Origin: Ligustrum vulgare
Taxonomy: Eukaryota > Streptophyta > Magnoliopsida > Lamiales > Oleaceae
Direction of reading: 5' to 3'
Length of the DNA stretch: 64,000 bases
Assembly (NCBI GenBank): GCA_963555705.1
Contig: OY743170.1
Location: 32,501,362-32,565,361 of the forward strand
The notes under the pieces are model-generated. The model was not told the origin of the DNA. It saw only the letters and a program-made list of their open reading frames with translations, and ran no database searches. Positions 1 to 10,134 of this stretch are shown one piece after another (position 1 is the stretch's first letter; each line of letters opens with the position of its first letter). Position numbers and translations under genes: made by a program.

Positions 1-133
1 AAAGAACTCGTACACAATACTAACCTTTTCGGATAAAGCACCCCAAAAGGTTTACACTTCATGATCATAAGACTCATGCAATTTAAAAAGTCCCACTAAT
101 CAAAGTCCTTTTTTCCTAAACAAAAGTTTTATA
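1..133 (-). pseudogene. Left half of a copia gag relic split by element 134-7833
   Basis: This stretch aligns by eye to the gag/leader DNA at about 5060-5145 inside the neighbouring copia element: both share the phrases GATCATRAGACTCA and AATTTAA followed by TCCCACT. The matching right half resumes just after 7833, where CCGTAAGAG also occurs at 5145. The larger element therefore landed inside the gag of a related, older copia copy. No open frame of useful length remains. Confidence 0.65.
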
Positions 134-586
134 TGTTAGAAAATACATCACAGAAAATTGTTTATCTATGATCCAAAATCATCATACTGAATTATCAAGA
201 ATTAAATAACTGAAGCGGAAGCGTACCTTAATCAAATATGATTCACGATGAACGATTCGGTTGGTTTGATCTTTTAAATCAATACGTAGTCCTTATTTTC
301 TCTCTGATGATAGGATGTCAGACAGAAAGAACAGTACGTACGATTCAGAGACCATAACCGACTTTATATACTGAATTTCCTATTAACCTAATTCGACACA
401 TCATGAATTAGGTAATGACGTGGTATCTACACATAAAAGCCCATACATTAATTAGATTCATTAAAGCCCGATATACATAAAATCTTTATAAAATCACTTT
501 AAATGGGCTTAACCAAATTTGATAGCCTTTTATTCAATACACAATAATCCACATATAAGCCCACACGATTGATTAAAATCCTTACA
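134..586 (-). repeat. 3' LTR of copia element 1
   Basis: It is the counterpart of 7380-7833. The purine-rich tract on the - strand (complement of ATCTCCCACTTGGGC at 587-601) lies immediately upstream of it in element orientation, marking it as the 3' LTR. Confidence 0.85.
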
Positions 587-1376
587 ATCTCCCACTTGGG
601 CTATATGTGTAACCTTACAATTGTGTATCAATCATAACCTTATGAGTACTCAGAATTTTTCTATCATTACTGAATGCATCCCCAAACAATCCGGTCCATC
701 AATTATATCAACATAGGATCAAAGCGGCTTTCGCTACATTAATCGTAACTAAACTTATCAATGGTCACGTATATCGACATAACTGAATGACATGGATCAA
801 GTATGGATGTGAGCATGAAAATTACATGTAATGTGATCTTCAACATGCCTATTTCAAACTGGTTCAACTTTAGTGAGATCATCCTCAAACGAGTTCAGAG
901 ATAATAAACCTGAAACCTTACAGTTGTAAATAACTTTAACTTTAAACTGTATCCAAAAGGACAGTAAATGCGTCTAATGCACCCAAAATACAAACTCCCA
1001 CTAAAACCAAATATCCTTAAGAAATACAACACCCATATGAGTAATGTGCTCATGAAAGACCTTGGGTGGTAATACCTTAGTAAGCGGATCCACAATTATG
1101 GAGTTTGTCCCAATGTGCTCTTATTGACACGTGTCCACTCTGAACTGTATCCTTCACAACCAGGAACTTATGTCAATGTATTTTGACTTAGTTGAGCTCC
1201 TGTTGTTACTGGAATATAAATCTGCTGAGTTATTGTCACAATATAACTTTAGTGGTCTTTCTATACCGTACAGAATACGCAGCCCAGTGATAAAATTTCG
1301 CAGCTATATTCCATAATTAGATGCCTCCAAAATTGCTACAAACTGTGCTGTCAAGTGAAAGAAGCTAAAGTATTTG
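587..1376. other. 3' non-coding part of copia element 1
   Basis: The stretch lies between the polypurine tract and the RNase H relic. Short open frames here are interrupted. Some of it, around 1080-1370, probably continues the RNase H region in degraded form, but I see no dependable motif. Confidence 0.4.
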
Positions 1377-2945
1377 TTAAGCACTCCTTCCGGAAATAGC
1401 TCCTCCAACCAGCAGATAAATGTAGCCTGATATGGATCTTTTACTTTCTTGACATCTAGTAAAATCGGAATCATAATACCATATGATCTCCAACTGATCC
1501 GATTTTCTGTATGTGAGCATGTAATCTTTTGTTCTCTTTAAATACCATATAACCCATGTTTGGACGCTTTCCAAATGATCCATCACAGGTTTACTTAAAT
1601 ATCTCATTAGTATCCCAATAATGTATGCAATATTCGAACGCATACAAATTTGAGCATACATCAGATTTTCTATAGCTTAACTATATGAGATCTTCTGCAT
1701 TTTTTTAACTTCAGGATCACTTTTTGGGCATTGGTTGAGACTAAATTTGTCTCCCTTAACGATAAGGGTGTTCCTTGATTTACTGTCTCGCATGCCAAAC
1801 CTCTTAAGTACTTTATCGATAGCCCTTTTGTGACAATCCAAGAATACCTCGAGAACAATCCCGGTGTATCTGAATCACTAATACAAAAGAGACGTCACCA
1901 AGATTTTTAATCGCAAAATTCCGTGACAAAAATCTCATAATTTTATGTGACATGCCTATATCGTTAGTGGAAAGCAATAATCAACATATAAAATCAGGAA
2001 AATACACTTACTCCCACTGAACTTATAATACACACAACCATCAACAACATTAATTTCAAGACCAAATGAGACAATTACTTGATGAAATTTGTATTACCCT
2101 TAACGGAAACTGGCTTGAGCACATAAATGAATTTCTTTAATTTGCAAACCGTCTCATCAATGTCTCCATTGAGAAACGTCGTCTTAACATCCATTTGATG
2201 TAACTCGAGGTCAAAATGTGCAACAACCTAACTTTCCTGAAAGAGTCTTTCATTGAAACCGAAGAGAAAGTCTCTTTATAATCAATGCCATCATTCTGTG
2301 TAAAGCCCTTAGATACAAGACGAACCTTATATCTTTCCACATTACCTTTCGAATCCCTCTTGGTTTAAAAATCCATTTAAGACTAATGGGCTTCGCACCT
2401 TCTGGTAATGGGACAAGATTCCAAACTTTATTGTCTTGCATATGCTTATACTCCTTATTTATGGCATCAATCCACTTCTGAGAGTTAGAACCCTGCATGG
2501 CCTGATGGAAATGATCGGACCATCTTCCCCCATTCCATTATTTCCTTATGTTCTTGGAAAAATACTATTTAAATTATCCGGAATAGCATTTTTCCCTTTC
2601 TCTCGTGCATCTCCTTAATGGCTTTAGTTATTCAGGTTGTTGAGTTTGTACTTCTGAAATATACCTTATTTTGGATGGGAGGTTCTTCAATATTGTCGAA
2701 TTGAGGTTCCGAATATGCTTGTTGAGCAATGACATATATAAAAACTTGCACATTGTCAAAAACAACAATAGGAATCGAAACTGGTTCTTCCTCAACTTTT
2801 TCCTTAAAAACAATATCTCTAACCTTATTTCTCCCCCAAACTCAACATCCTCAAAAAATGTTGCATTTCCCATTTCAAAAGTTGACTTAAGTGTGGGATC
2901 ATAAAATTAATAGCCCCTTAAACGCTCAGAATAACCAATAAAGTA
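1377..2945 (-). pseudogene. Copia pol relic: reverse transcriptase and RNase H
   Basis: On the - strand three broken frames read in pol order. 2498-2250 shows the start of the copia reverse transcriptase (WIDAINKEYKHMQDNKVW, then LKWIFKPRG). 2340-2137 continues with KVRLVSKGFTQNDGIDYKET. 1858-1377 covers the end of the polymerase and RNase H (RSNIAYIIGILMRY, then YDSDFTRCQESKRSISGYI). 2873-2810 carries the linker ATFFEDVEFGGE normally found between integrase and polymerase. The frames are joined only by frameshifts and stops, so no working enzyme can be made. In function this was the RNA-dependent DNA polymerase and RNase H of the particle. Confidence 0.85.
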
Positions 2946-3629
2946 GGGGTCGTTCTCTTTGTGTTTCGATTTTGGATTTTGAATTTTGAATTTTGGATTT
3001 TGGTTGTTTGTTTTGGGATTGCTGAAAACATGTTCTCTTTGTGATTTTGGAAAATTGTTTTCAAAAATAGGAAACTGAAAAATGTGTTTACTTTGTAATT
3101 TTTTGATATATTTATTTTGTGATATTTTATATGTAAAAAATGGTTGATTTGTTGAATTACATTAATTTTAATGTTAATAAATCAGTTAGTTCTCTATGTC
3201 AATAAATTCATCATTAATATTGTTTCAGCTAAACAAAAATTTAACACCATACCAACAAAATCTTAACATGGATATATATATAATGGCAAAATAACATAAG
3301 AACTTCAAGTGAAGGAAGTGTCTCACATTTACAAAAATAAAAAATAATAATAATAAAAAATTACAAAAATAAAAAATAAAAAATCTTAACATGGATCTAT
3401 ATAATGACAAAATAACATAAGAACTTCAAGTGAAGGAAGTATCTCACTTTTACAAAATAAATAAAATAATAAATAAAAAAAAATTTACATCTCACATTTA
3501 CAAAAAAAAAAATAATAAAAAAAAATTACAAAAAAAAAATAAAATAAAATAAAAAAAATCTTAACATGTTCTTTATATAATGACAAAATAATATAAGAAC
3601 TTCAAGTGAAGGAAGCGTTTCACTTTTAC

Positions 3630-3674
<45 letters not shown>

Positions 3675-3741
3675 AAATGGATCTATATATAATGGCAAAA
3701 TAACATAAAAAACTTCAAGTGAATAAAGTGTCTCACTTTTA

Positions 3742-3796
<55 letters not shown>

Positions 3797-4291
3797 ACAT
3801 GGATCTATATATATAATGACAAAATAACATAAGAACTTAAAGTGAAGAAAGTATCTCACTTTTACAAAATAATAATAATTTACAAAAAAAAAAAAATCTT
3901 AACATGAATCTATATATAATGACAAAATAACATAAGAATTTCAACTGAAGGAAATGTCTCACATTTAAAAAAATAATAATAAAAAATTACCAAAATAAAA
4001 AAATTTAATATGGATCTATATATAATGACAAAATAATATAAGAATTTCAAGTGAAGAAAGTGTCTCACATTTACCAAAAAAAATAAATCCAAAACGCGCG
4101 TTTTGGTAGTTTTGGACTTTTTAACACAAAATATCCAAAACGCTATAAACTCGTTTTGAGTTTCCTATGTATTTTTTTTTTTTGGTATTTTGGAAAACGC
4201 GTTTCTAAAAATGGGCAAAGTGAACGCGTTTTCGATATTTCCAAAAATCGAAAACTCAAAACGGGCTGAAAACAGTAAAGAGAATGGGGCC
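2946..4291. mobile_element. Non-autonomous PIF/Harbinger-type element with internal minisatellite
   Basis: The left end reads GGGGTCGTTCTCTTTGTGTT and the right end, reverse-complemented, GGCCCCATTCTCTTT, close to the ends of the larger Harbinger element at 39205-44717. It is flanked by the 3-bp direct repeat GTA (2943-2945 and 4292-4294). Removing the element with one GTA copy leaves the copia integrase-tail frame continuous across the site, which independently fixes both boundaries. The 1,346-bp interior has no transposase; it is mostly an A-rich tandem array. It would have relied on a transposase supplied in trans. Confidence 0.82.
3240..4085. repeat. A-rich minisatellite, about seven copies
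   Basis: A unit containing TCTTAACATGGATCTATA, then AACATAAGAACTTCAAGTGA and GTGTCTCAC recurs with starts near 3261, 3384, 3560, 3669, 3790, 3896 and 4005. Spacing varies from about 105 to 175 bp because the poly-A/AAT spacers differ in length. The array fills most of the Harbinger-type element. Confidence 0.9.
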
Positions 4292-4294
4292 GTA

Positions 4295-4480
4295 GCTACT
4301 GATTGTTTTAGAGTCCAATTTCTTTATGTGGCATATAAAGCCTAACCTTAGCTGGACATCCCCAAATGTGAAAATACTTTAGACTAGGTTTTTCTGCCTG
4401 TCAAAAGCTCTTAAGGTATTTTAGCAGCTGCTTTAGTTGGTATTATGTATGATCTTTATTCAGATGTCCAGAGTTATGGC
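4295..4480 (-). pseudogene. Copia integrase C-terminal fragment and deletion junction
   Basis: On the - strand the frame shows ELLTGRK, then LKYFHIWGCPAKVRLY and YFIGYSERLRGY, the usual end of the copia integrase. Directly upstream the zinc-knuckle-like residues C-x2-C and SGH of gag run straight into the integrase tail (KAAAKIP). Protease and the catalytic integrase core are therefore deleted here, between about 4440 and 4500. Confidence 0.75.
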
Positions 4481-4489
4481 AAAAAAAAA

Positions 4490-5367
4490 AAACAATCCTT
4501 AATGTCTTTATGTGGTTTCTTTTGTTATGAACCCTTAAAAACTTTATTTTCTTTATTTGTTTTCTTGCCCTTATTTTTAGAGGTATTTGCCAAGTGAACA
4601 CTTTCAGTTCTGTCCTGCTTCAACTTTTCTTCCTTTTGCACACAAAATAGAATGAGCTCATTTCTCCCTTTAATAGTTACAACTGACCTTAAATTGACTG
4701 AATTGTGCAAGAGGCTTGCACACTATGAAATGAGCTCATTGAGAGTCAATTTCTACTTTGACAGTTATAACTAACCTTAAATTAATTATATTGTGCAGGA
4801 AGCGATATCAATACCAAATGCACGAGCAAGTTATTAGACAAGTCGAGTTTTAGTTCCTTAAGTTTTGAAGCAGTGTGAGACATCTACATGATGTACTCCC
4901 TTATTTTTCCATTTCCTTTATACTTTATTGAAATCAAGCTTTGCATAAGCGTGCTTATTTCAGCTTTATCGTTTTTCGCAAAACGTTTCTTAATTTCGGC
5001 GAGGAATTCATTGGCATCATTTACCTCCTCAGATACTATGCCATTAAAGGCTTCCGGAATTCCGCACTTAATGATCATGAGACTCACGTAATTTAAGCAA
5101 TCCCACTTCTCAAAGTTCCTCATTTGATTAGATGAACTTTCATCCGTAAGAGTAGCAGGTTGCTCAATCCTTAGTACACGGTCTAGATCCAGGCAGCCAA
5201 CGAAAAGTTAATGTTCTTGTTTTGATCCTTGAGGTTTGTTCTATAAATACAGGGATTAAATTTGAGCTTGTAGATATACTACTAGCAGAATCTGAAACCG
5301 AATAGAGAACACTTAAACAAAATAGCTCACATAAGTACCTTATTATACAAATCATACTTTCAAACAA
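4490..5367 (-). pseudogene. Copia gag relic
   Basis: 5123-4884 encodes a recognisable copia gag segment (SLMIIKCGIPEAFNG, then NEFLAEIKKRFAKNDKAE and YKGNGKIREYIM). 4710-4525 carries the later gag part (MHNSVNLRSVV, FCVQKEEKLKQDRTES, then a lysine-rich stretch). Between them lies a local duplication of about 80 bp containing TGAGCTCATT and CCTTAAATT twice (about 4650-4800). Stops and shifts separate the parts. Gag would form the particle shell and bind RNA; this copy cannot. Confidence 0.8.
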
Positions 5368-5451
5368 TGGTAGGGCCCATCACAAGATACCTAGCACAAC
5401 ATCAATATTTAGTCTTTGGACAGAAATATTAACTTGTAAGTGGTACTTTTG

Positions 5452-5850
5452 GTGTAGTAATTAAACACTGACAGTAAAACATATCAACCAACAAACATTT
5501 CTTTGGACCGATTTATTGATCACACGTAAAACCAAATAACCACCACGTATTTATCACCACAAGTTCATGTGAAATTCGAGCCAAATATTGACCTTCCTTT
5601 GGGCCGATCAATATCTGCATGAAATAACATACAAACACCTAATTTTCCCTTAGTGTAGTGATCAAACACTGATAATAAGACATGTTAACCAATAAACCTT
5701 TCTTTGGACCGATTTATTGATCACACGTTAAACCAAATAATTGCCACGTATTCATCACCACAGGTGCATGTGAAATTTGAGCCAAATATTGACCTTCCTT
5801 TGGGCCGATCAATATCCGCAATGAATAACACACACACACAAATACCTTCT
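5452..5850. repeat. Two tandem copies of a 201-bp unit in the copia 1 leader
   Basis: GTGTAGTAATTAAACACTGA at 5452 and GTGTAGTGATCAAACACTGA at 5653 begin two aligned copies. Both continue with TTTCTTTGGACCGATTTATT and later TTGGGCCGATCAATATC. They lie between the LTR and gag in the untranslated leader. Confidence 0.88.
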
Positions 5851-6013
5851 AATATTCAAAATTAATTAATATCCGCAAGAGATGTTGCTTCAACTAACTT
5901 ACTTTCGATTATTATATCTCTCAAAAGAGTCCGATGTACCAATATTTGTAATTGAAATCTGCTGATTTGCATATGTATTTGACTTTAGGATTTGAATTAT
6001 AGAATTTAAAACT

Positions 6014-6720
6014 TTAGAATAAATTAATCCTTAAGTTAGGAGAGTCAATTGCAATATTCTTAAACCTTATGTGGCCAATTATGTGAAATTTTAAGCTTGA
6101 AGGGCTTAAATTACAATTTTTCCAAAACCTTATTGGCCAATTTAGAGAAATTCCAAATTTTAGGTCCCAATTTGAAAGAAAAACAAACTTTAGAGGGCCA
6201 AAATAGGAAGTTTTCAATCTTTAAAGGTTGATTTTGAAAATTTTCAAACTTTAGGAGCCAATTTAGAAAATTTCCAAACTTTAGGGACTTAAATTTAAAA
6301 AAAAAAATTCAAACTTTAAAGACCAATTTTGAAAATTTCCAAACTTTAGTGATTGAATTAGAAAATTTTCAAACTTTAGCGACTAAATATGAGAATTTTT
6401 CAAACATTAAGGACCAAATTAGAAAATTTCAGAACTTTATGGATTAAATTGGAAAATTCTCAAACCTTAGGGGCTGAAATATCATACACTTAACCTTAAA
6501 GGTACCAATTTTGAAAATTTTCAGACTTTAAGGACTGAATTATAAAATCCAGAACTTTTGAAATCCCAACTTAAATAATTTTGTAATTTTAGGGGCTAAA
6601 GTTATAAATTTCAGAACTTTAAGGGCAACCTTGAATAATTTCATAACTTTAGAGGCTTAGGTCATAATTATCATAACTTTCAGGGATCAACTTTAATTTC
6701 TTAATAAGATAAGGGGACCT
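6014..6720. repeat. Degenerate short tandem repeat, about 33-36 bp
   Basis: Phrases of the kind AAATTTTCAAACTTTAGGGAC, alternating with GAAAATTTCCAAACTTTA, recur about twenty times with many substitutions. It lies in the leader of copia element 1. An open frame at 6217-6014 (-) is just a reading of the repeat and is not a gene. Confidence 0.8.
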
Positions 6721-7364
6721 AATTGTGCAATAAACCCAAAAATCTGAAATTGCACATTTAGTCCCCGAAATCATCAAATTTCCAACGTAAGTCCCTGCCT
6801 CAAATCGATTTGCAGCTAGGGTTTTGAAACCCTAACCGCCGCAGCCGCCCAACCCGGAGAAGCGACACCACTTCCGACGTTCCTCCGCAACGCTGCAATC
6901 CAGAAGCACAGCGTCGCGCGACCACCTCCTGCGACGCGGCTAAAATCCGCCGCTAGCAACGCGCAGTGCGCGGCGCTTCATCCCCAACCGGATCCACACA
7001 CCGATCTCAACCACACAATAGATTCAAAAACAAGTTTTTCAGTCAATATACCCGACTCGAATTCATCCAACAACGAATCTGAATCTTAATCCCAAAACTC
7101 ATCACCAAACTCAAACCCACTTCATTCAAATGCATATACTATATCACAAAACTAGATTCGAAATTTCAACAACCAAAATCAGATTTTACATATTCAAAAT
7201 CAACCAATCGAATCCATTATGAGAAAACATACAGATATGTATATACATCAATATTCGGTTGACTCTCCAATTCAATCTTCGGAAATTGTACAGAAATATA
7301 AAATTCAGCAGAAAATATATTTCATATGCGCATATTTAAAGATCTGATAATTCAACATGAAGGT
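6721..7364. other. Copia 1 leader between repeat and primer site
   Basis: The stretch includes a GC-rich patch at about 6810-6990 (GCCGCAGCCGCCC and similar) in otherwise AT-rich DNA. I see no open frame or known motif. Confidence 0.4.
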
Positions 7365-7379
7365 GGCTCTGATACTACT
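7365..7379 (-). other. Primer binding site of copia 1 (tRNA-iMet type)
   Basis: On the - strand the bases directly after the 5' LTR read AGTAGTATCAGAGCC, one mismatch from the common plant TGGTATCAGAGC primer site. This sets element orientation. Confidence 0.8.
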
Positions 7380-7833
7380 TGTTAGAAAATACATCACTGA
7401 TAATTGTTTATCTACGATCCAAAATCATCATGCCGAATTATCAAGAATTAAATAACTGAAGCGGAAGCGTACCTTAATCAAATATGATTCACAATGAACG
7501 ATTTGGTTGGATGGATCTTCTAAATTAATACGTAGTCCTCATTTTCTCTCTGATGATGGGATGTCAGACAGAATGAACAGTACGTACGATTCAGGGACCA
7601 TAACCGACTTTATATACTGAATTGCCTATTAACCTAATTCGGCCCATCATGAATTAGGTAATGATCTGGTATCTACACATAAAAGCCCATATATTAATTA
7701 GATGCATAAAAGCCCGATATACATAAAATCTTTATTAGATCACTTTAAATGGGCTTAACCAAATTTGATAGCCTTTTATTCGATAGAACATTAATTCACA
7801 TATAAGCCCACACGATTGATTAAAATCCTTACA
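7380..7833 (-). repeat. 5' LTR of copia element 1
   Basis: It is the direct repeat of 134-586, with TG/CA ends and the primer site beside it. Confidence 0.85.
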
Positions 7834-7900
7834 TTATCCGTAAGAGCAGCATGCTGTTTAGTCCTTAATGAAAGGTCCAGATCCAACATTCTCTTTCTAG
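7834..7900 (-). pseudogene. Right half of the split copia gag relic
   Basis: The sequence resumes the match to 5145-5190 (CCGTAAGAG, then a variant of TAGTCCTTA and GGTCYAGATCCA) interrupted at 133. Similarity fades by about 7900. Confidence 0.55.
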
Positions 7901-7999
7901 TCCTTAAAGGAGGTTCCATTTAGCATATAGATTGATTTTGTTACACTGAGTTTTTCTGAGAAGGTTTTAATAAGGTAGCATCAAATTACTCCAAAATCT

Positions 8000-8116
8000 T
8001 CAACAAATTTGCTAAGTGACAATGTAGTTGATTTATTCAAAAAATTAGTACCAACATCTATATTTAAGAAATTGGTTCATGAGATTATGACGCGTCAACT
8101 CAATGATTTAAAATAA
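8000..8116 (+). pseudogene. C-terminal tail of a + strand copia RNase H
   Basis: A frame ending at the TAA at 8114-8116 reads VDLFKKLVPTSIFKKLVHE and then RQLNDLK, the usual last residues of copia polyproteins (ADLFTK...LP...F..LV...GMR.L). It runs opposite to the two large copia elements around it and is followed by a purine-rich tract and a small LTR. Only the tail survives; it may derive from the element whose LTR starts at 8327. Confidence 0.65.
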
Positions 8117-8326
8117 TCAAAATTAGGGAGAATGGCTGTACTATTTTTCCTTAGTCTGGGTTTTTCCCATTTGTTTTCTTGACAATGTTTTAATAAGGCA
8201 ACACTTATTTTAATACTCCAAAATAACTGTACTATTTTTCCTTCATTTGATATTTTTGTCCCATTGAATTTTTATCAAACATGATTTTAAAGAAAGATAT
8301 TTTGTAGTATGTCATTCAAGAGAGAG

Positions 8327-8495
8327 TGTTGTAAATATTATATGTATTAGTGAATGAAATTTTTATCCCTATAGCCATATCTATTATTAACTTGTATACC
8401 CCTAATTCTCGCCTATATATATGGGACTTCGACTCTTAATAAAATACAAGTTCACTTATCTTTTTATTTTTCTCTCATTTTCTTTCTAAATAACA
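8327..8495 (+). repeat. Probable 3' LTR of the + strand copia relic
   Basis: A purine run (CAAGAGAGAG) precedes TGTTGTAAATATT, and the segment ends TCTAAATAACA, giving TG/CA termini over 169 bp. A TATA-like run and an AATAAA at about 8440 fit LTR content. No second copy is in the window, so the boundary is inferred. Confidence 0.55.
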
Positions 8496-8719
8496 ATTTT
8501 ATAAATTTATGACTTGAATTTTGCAATTTTGTTGCTTCTTAAAATGTAATGTAAACCTTAGGGTGGTGTTAATTTTTTCTATGTATTTTCACATGTTAGG
8601 CCAACACCCAAAGATCGGGATATTGAACCATCTATTCCATATCAAATACAATCCACCCGTCCATGTGGAGTCACGAATGTAATTTAGTGAGGACAGGTCC
8701 TCCGCTTGTCAGATAGTAG
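8496..8719. other. Unassigned spacer
   Basis: Ordinary AT-rich DNA to the left of copia element 2; it ends in AGTAG, the target duplication of that element. I see no gene. Confidence 0.4.
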
Positions 8720-10134
8720 TGTTGGGAACCCGGGTTGCTCTAATCACAAAAATTGATTTCTTGTGATAGATCATCCCGTTACAGGATTTTCTGTTCTATG
8801 TATTTAACTTGGAATAAATAATTTTGTGCACACAAAAAAGAAAGAGATATTACCCTTGTAGCGTGCTTTACAATAATCTCTTTTCGCTGCTTCTTGATTT
8901 CACCAAAGCTTCAAACCCTCAAGCTTTCCTCGGTGTTCTCCAATGGCAGTTGTGCAGGTGTGTGGTCACCTTTCTCAAGATCTAGGTTAAACTAGGATTA
9001 GGGTTTCTTTGTAAAGAGGAAACACACACTACACACTTTAGTGTGTGTCTCGCCACTTTTCCAATTAGGTTAAGAAAAATAGTCTTGGGAAACTATTTGT
9101 AATCTCTTTACACTCCAAAACCCTACCAGGCCCAGTACCATAACCCAGGCCCATTTCTGCACAACTCAATACAGGTAATAAGCCTGTATAAACCCATTAT
9201 AATGAAGCCACCGAGGGAACCTGATCGGACCCAATTAAACTAAGCTCCAATAAATTAATTATGACCCGATCAACTCTTGATCAGTCAAAATTAATTTATT
9301 AATCACGTTCTATTCCACTAAAAGAACGAGATTGCACTCTTAGTAAAATTGAAATTACTGAAACAATTAATCAATAATTATATCCTCTGACTTATCGTTC
9401 TTACATGTTACCCCCGTCGATCAACTCGAATATTCGGAGCAAGTTAAAATGACCAAAATGCCCTTATCCGAATATTCATAAATTCTCAACTCTCATCTTC
9501 TATCTGACAGTTCGATGTGATCACATCACATCATAGAATTCAACAGTCACTGTCGAATTACTGAGCTCAGATTCAACTGTCCACTAGAAGAACTAGTGAG
9601 ATTATGATCATACCTAAAAGGTGACGGATTCCATAATACGAATATATGTTCCTCGTTAGTTCACTTTAATTCCCAAAGTACCGAGATATTGATCAGCAAT
9701 TTGATCTCACCCATTGATACCTCAAAGAACTTCAAGTTAGTAATCGAAGTCCATTATCCTATTAGGATTAAGGTCCCACGTACGATAATCAAGTGAAATT
9801 AAATTTGTATGGTCAATGTCACAAATTAATTTCACGTGGTCCCGTCCAATACGTTCCAAACGTACTCTCAATTTTATTACCAAAGTCAAAGACAGACTTT
9901 AATAAAATCGAGACGATCTTATCAAAATAAATTGTCCATATTTATTTACTGATCGTGAACGTTAATTTTAGATCGAATCACAAATTGAATCTTTCTGTGT
10001 TTAACAACTTAAACACTTAATTTGTAATATCAAATCGACCCGTGGACAAACACAACATCATATTAATACAATCAATTAATATTTTACTTTTAAATGTCGT
10101 GAATTATACTCTATGGGCATATATAATTCCAACA
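8720..10134 (-). repeat. 3' LTR of copia element 2
   Basis: It pairs with 15794-17208 and is followed by the complement of a polypurine tract (ATCTCCCACTTGCCC). Confidence 0.93.

Larger units (their letters stand above)
134..7833 (-). mobile_element. Ty1/copia retrotransposon 1, defective, with nested Harbinger-type insert
   Basis: Two direct repeats of about 454 bp (134-586 and 7380-7833) begin TGTTAG and end CTTACA on the + strand. A tRNA-iMet-type primer site lies next to the right copy and a purine-rich tract (on the - strand) next to the left copy, so transcription is on the - strand with the 5' LTR at the right. The flanks TTATA (129-133) and TTATC (7834-7838) are a 4/5 match to a target duplication. 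Order on the - strand is a long leader, gag, a zinc-knuckle start, an integrase tail, reverse transcriptase and RNase H. Protease and most of integrase are missing and all frames are broken. The LTRs differ at many positions (roughly 5% by eye), so this is an older insertion. It could have moved only with proteins supplied by another element. Confidence 0.88.

Noticed and set aside
3240..4085. Regular repeats considered as a CRISPR array
   Set aside because: Units are long, A-rich and variably spaced, with no unique spacers, and the setting is a plant transposon.
5164..5367. 67-codon - strand frame as the gag N-terminus
   Set aside because: It lies at the right place but shows no gag motif. 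It was covered by the gag relic instead of being called a gene.
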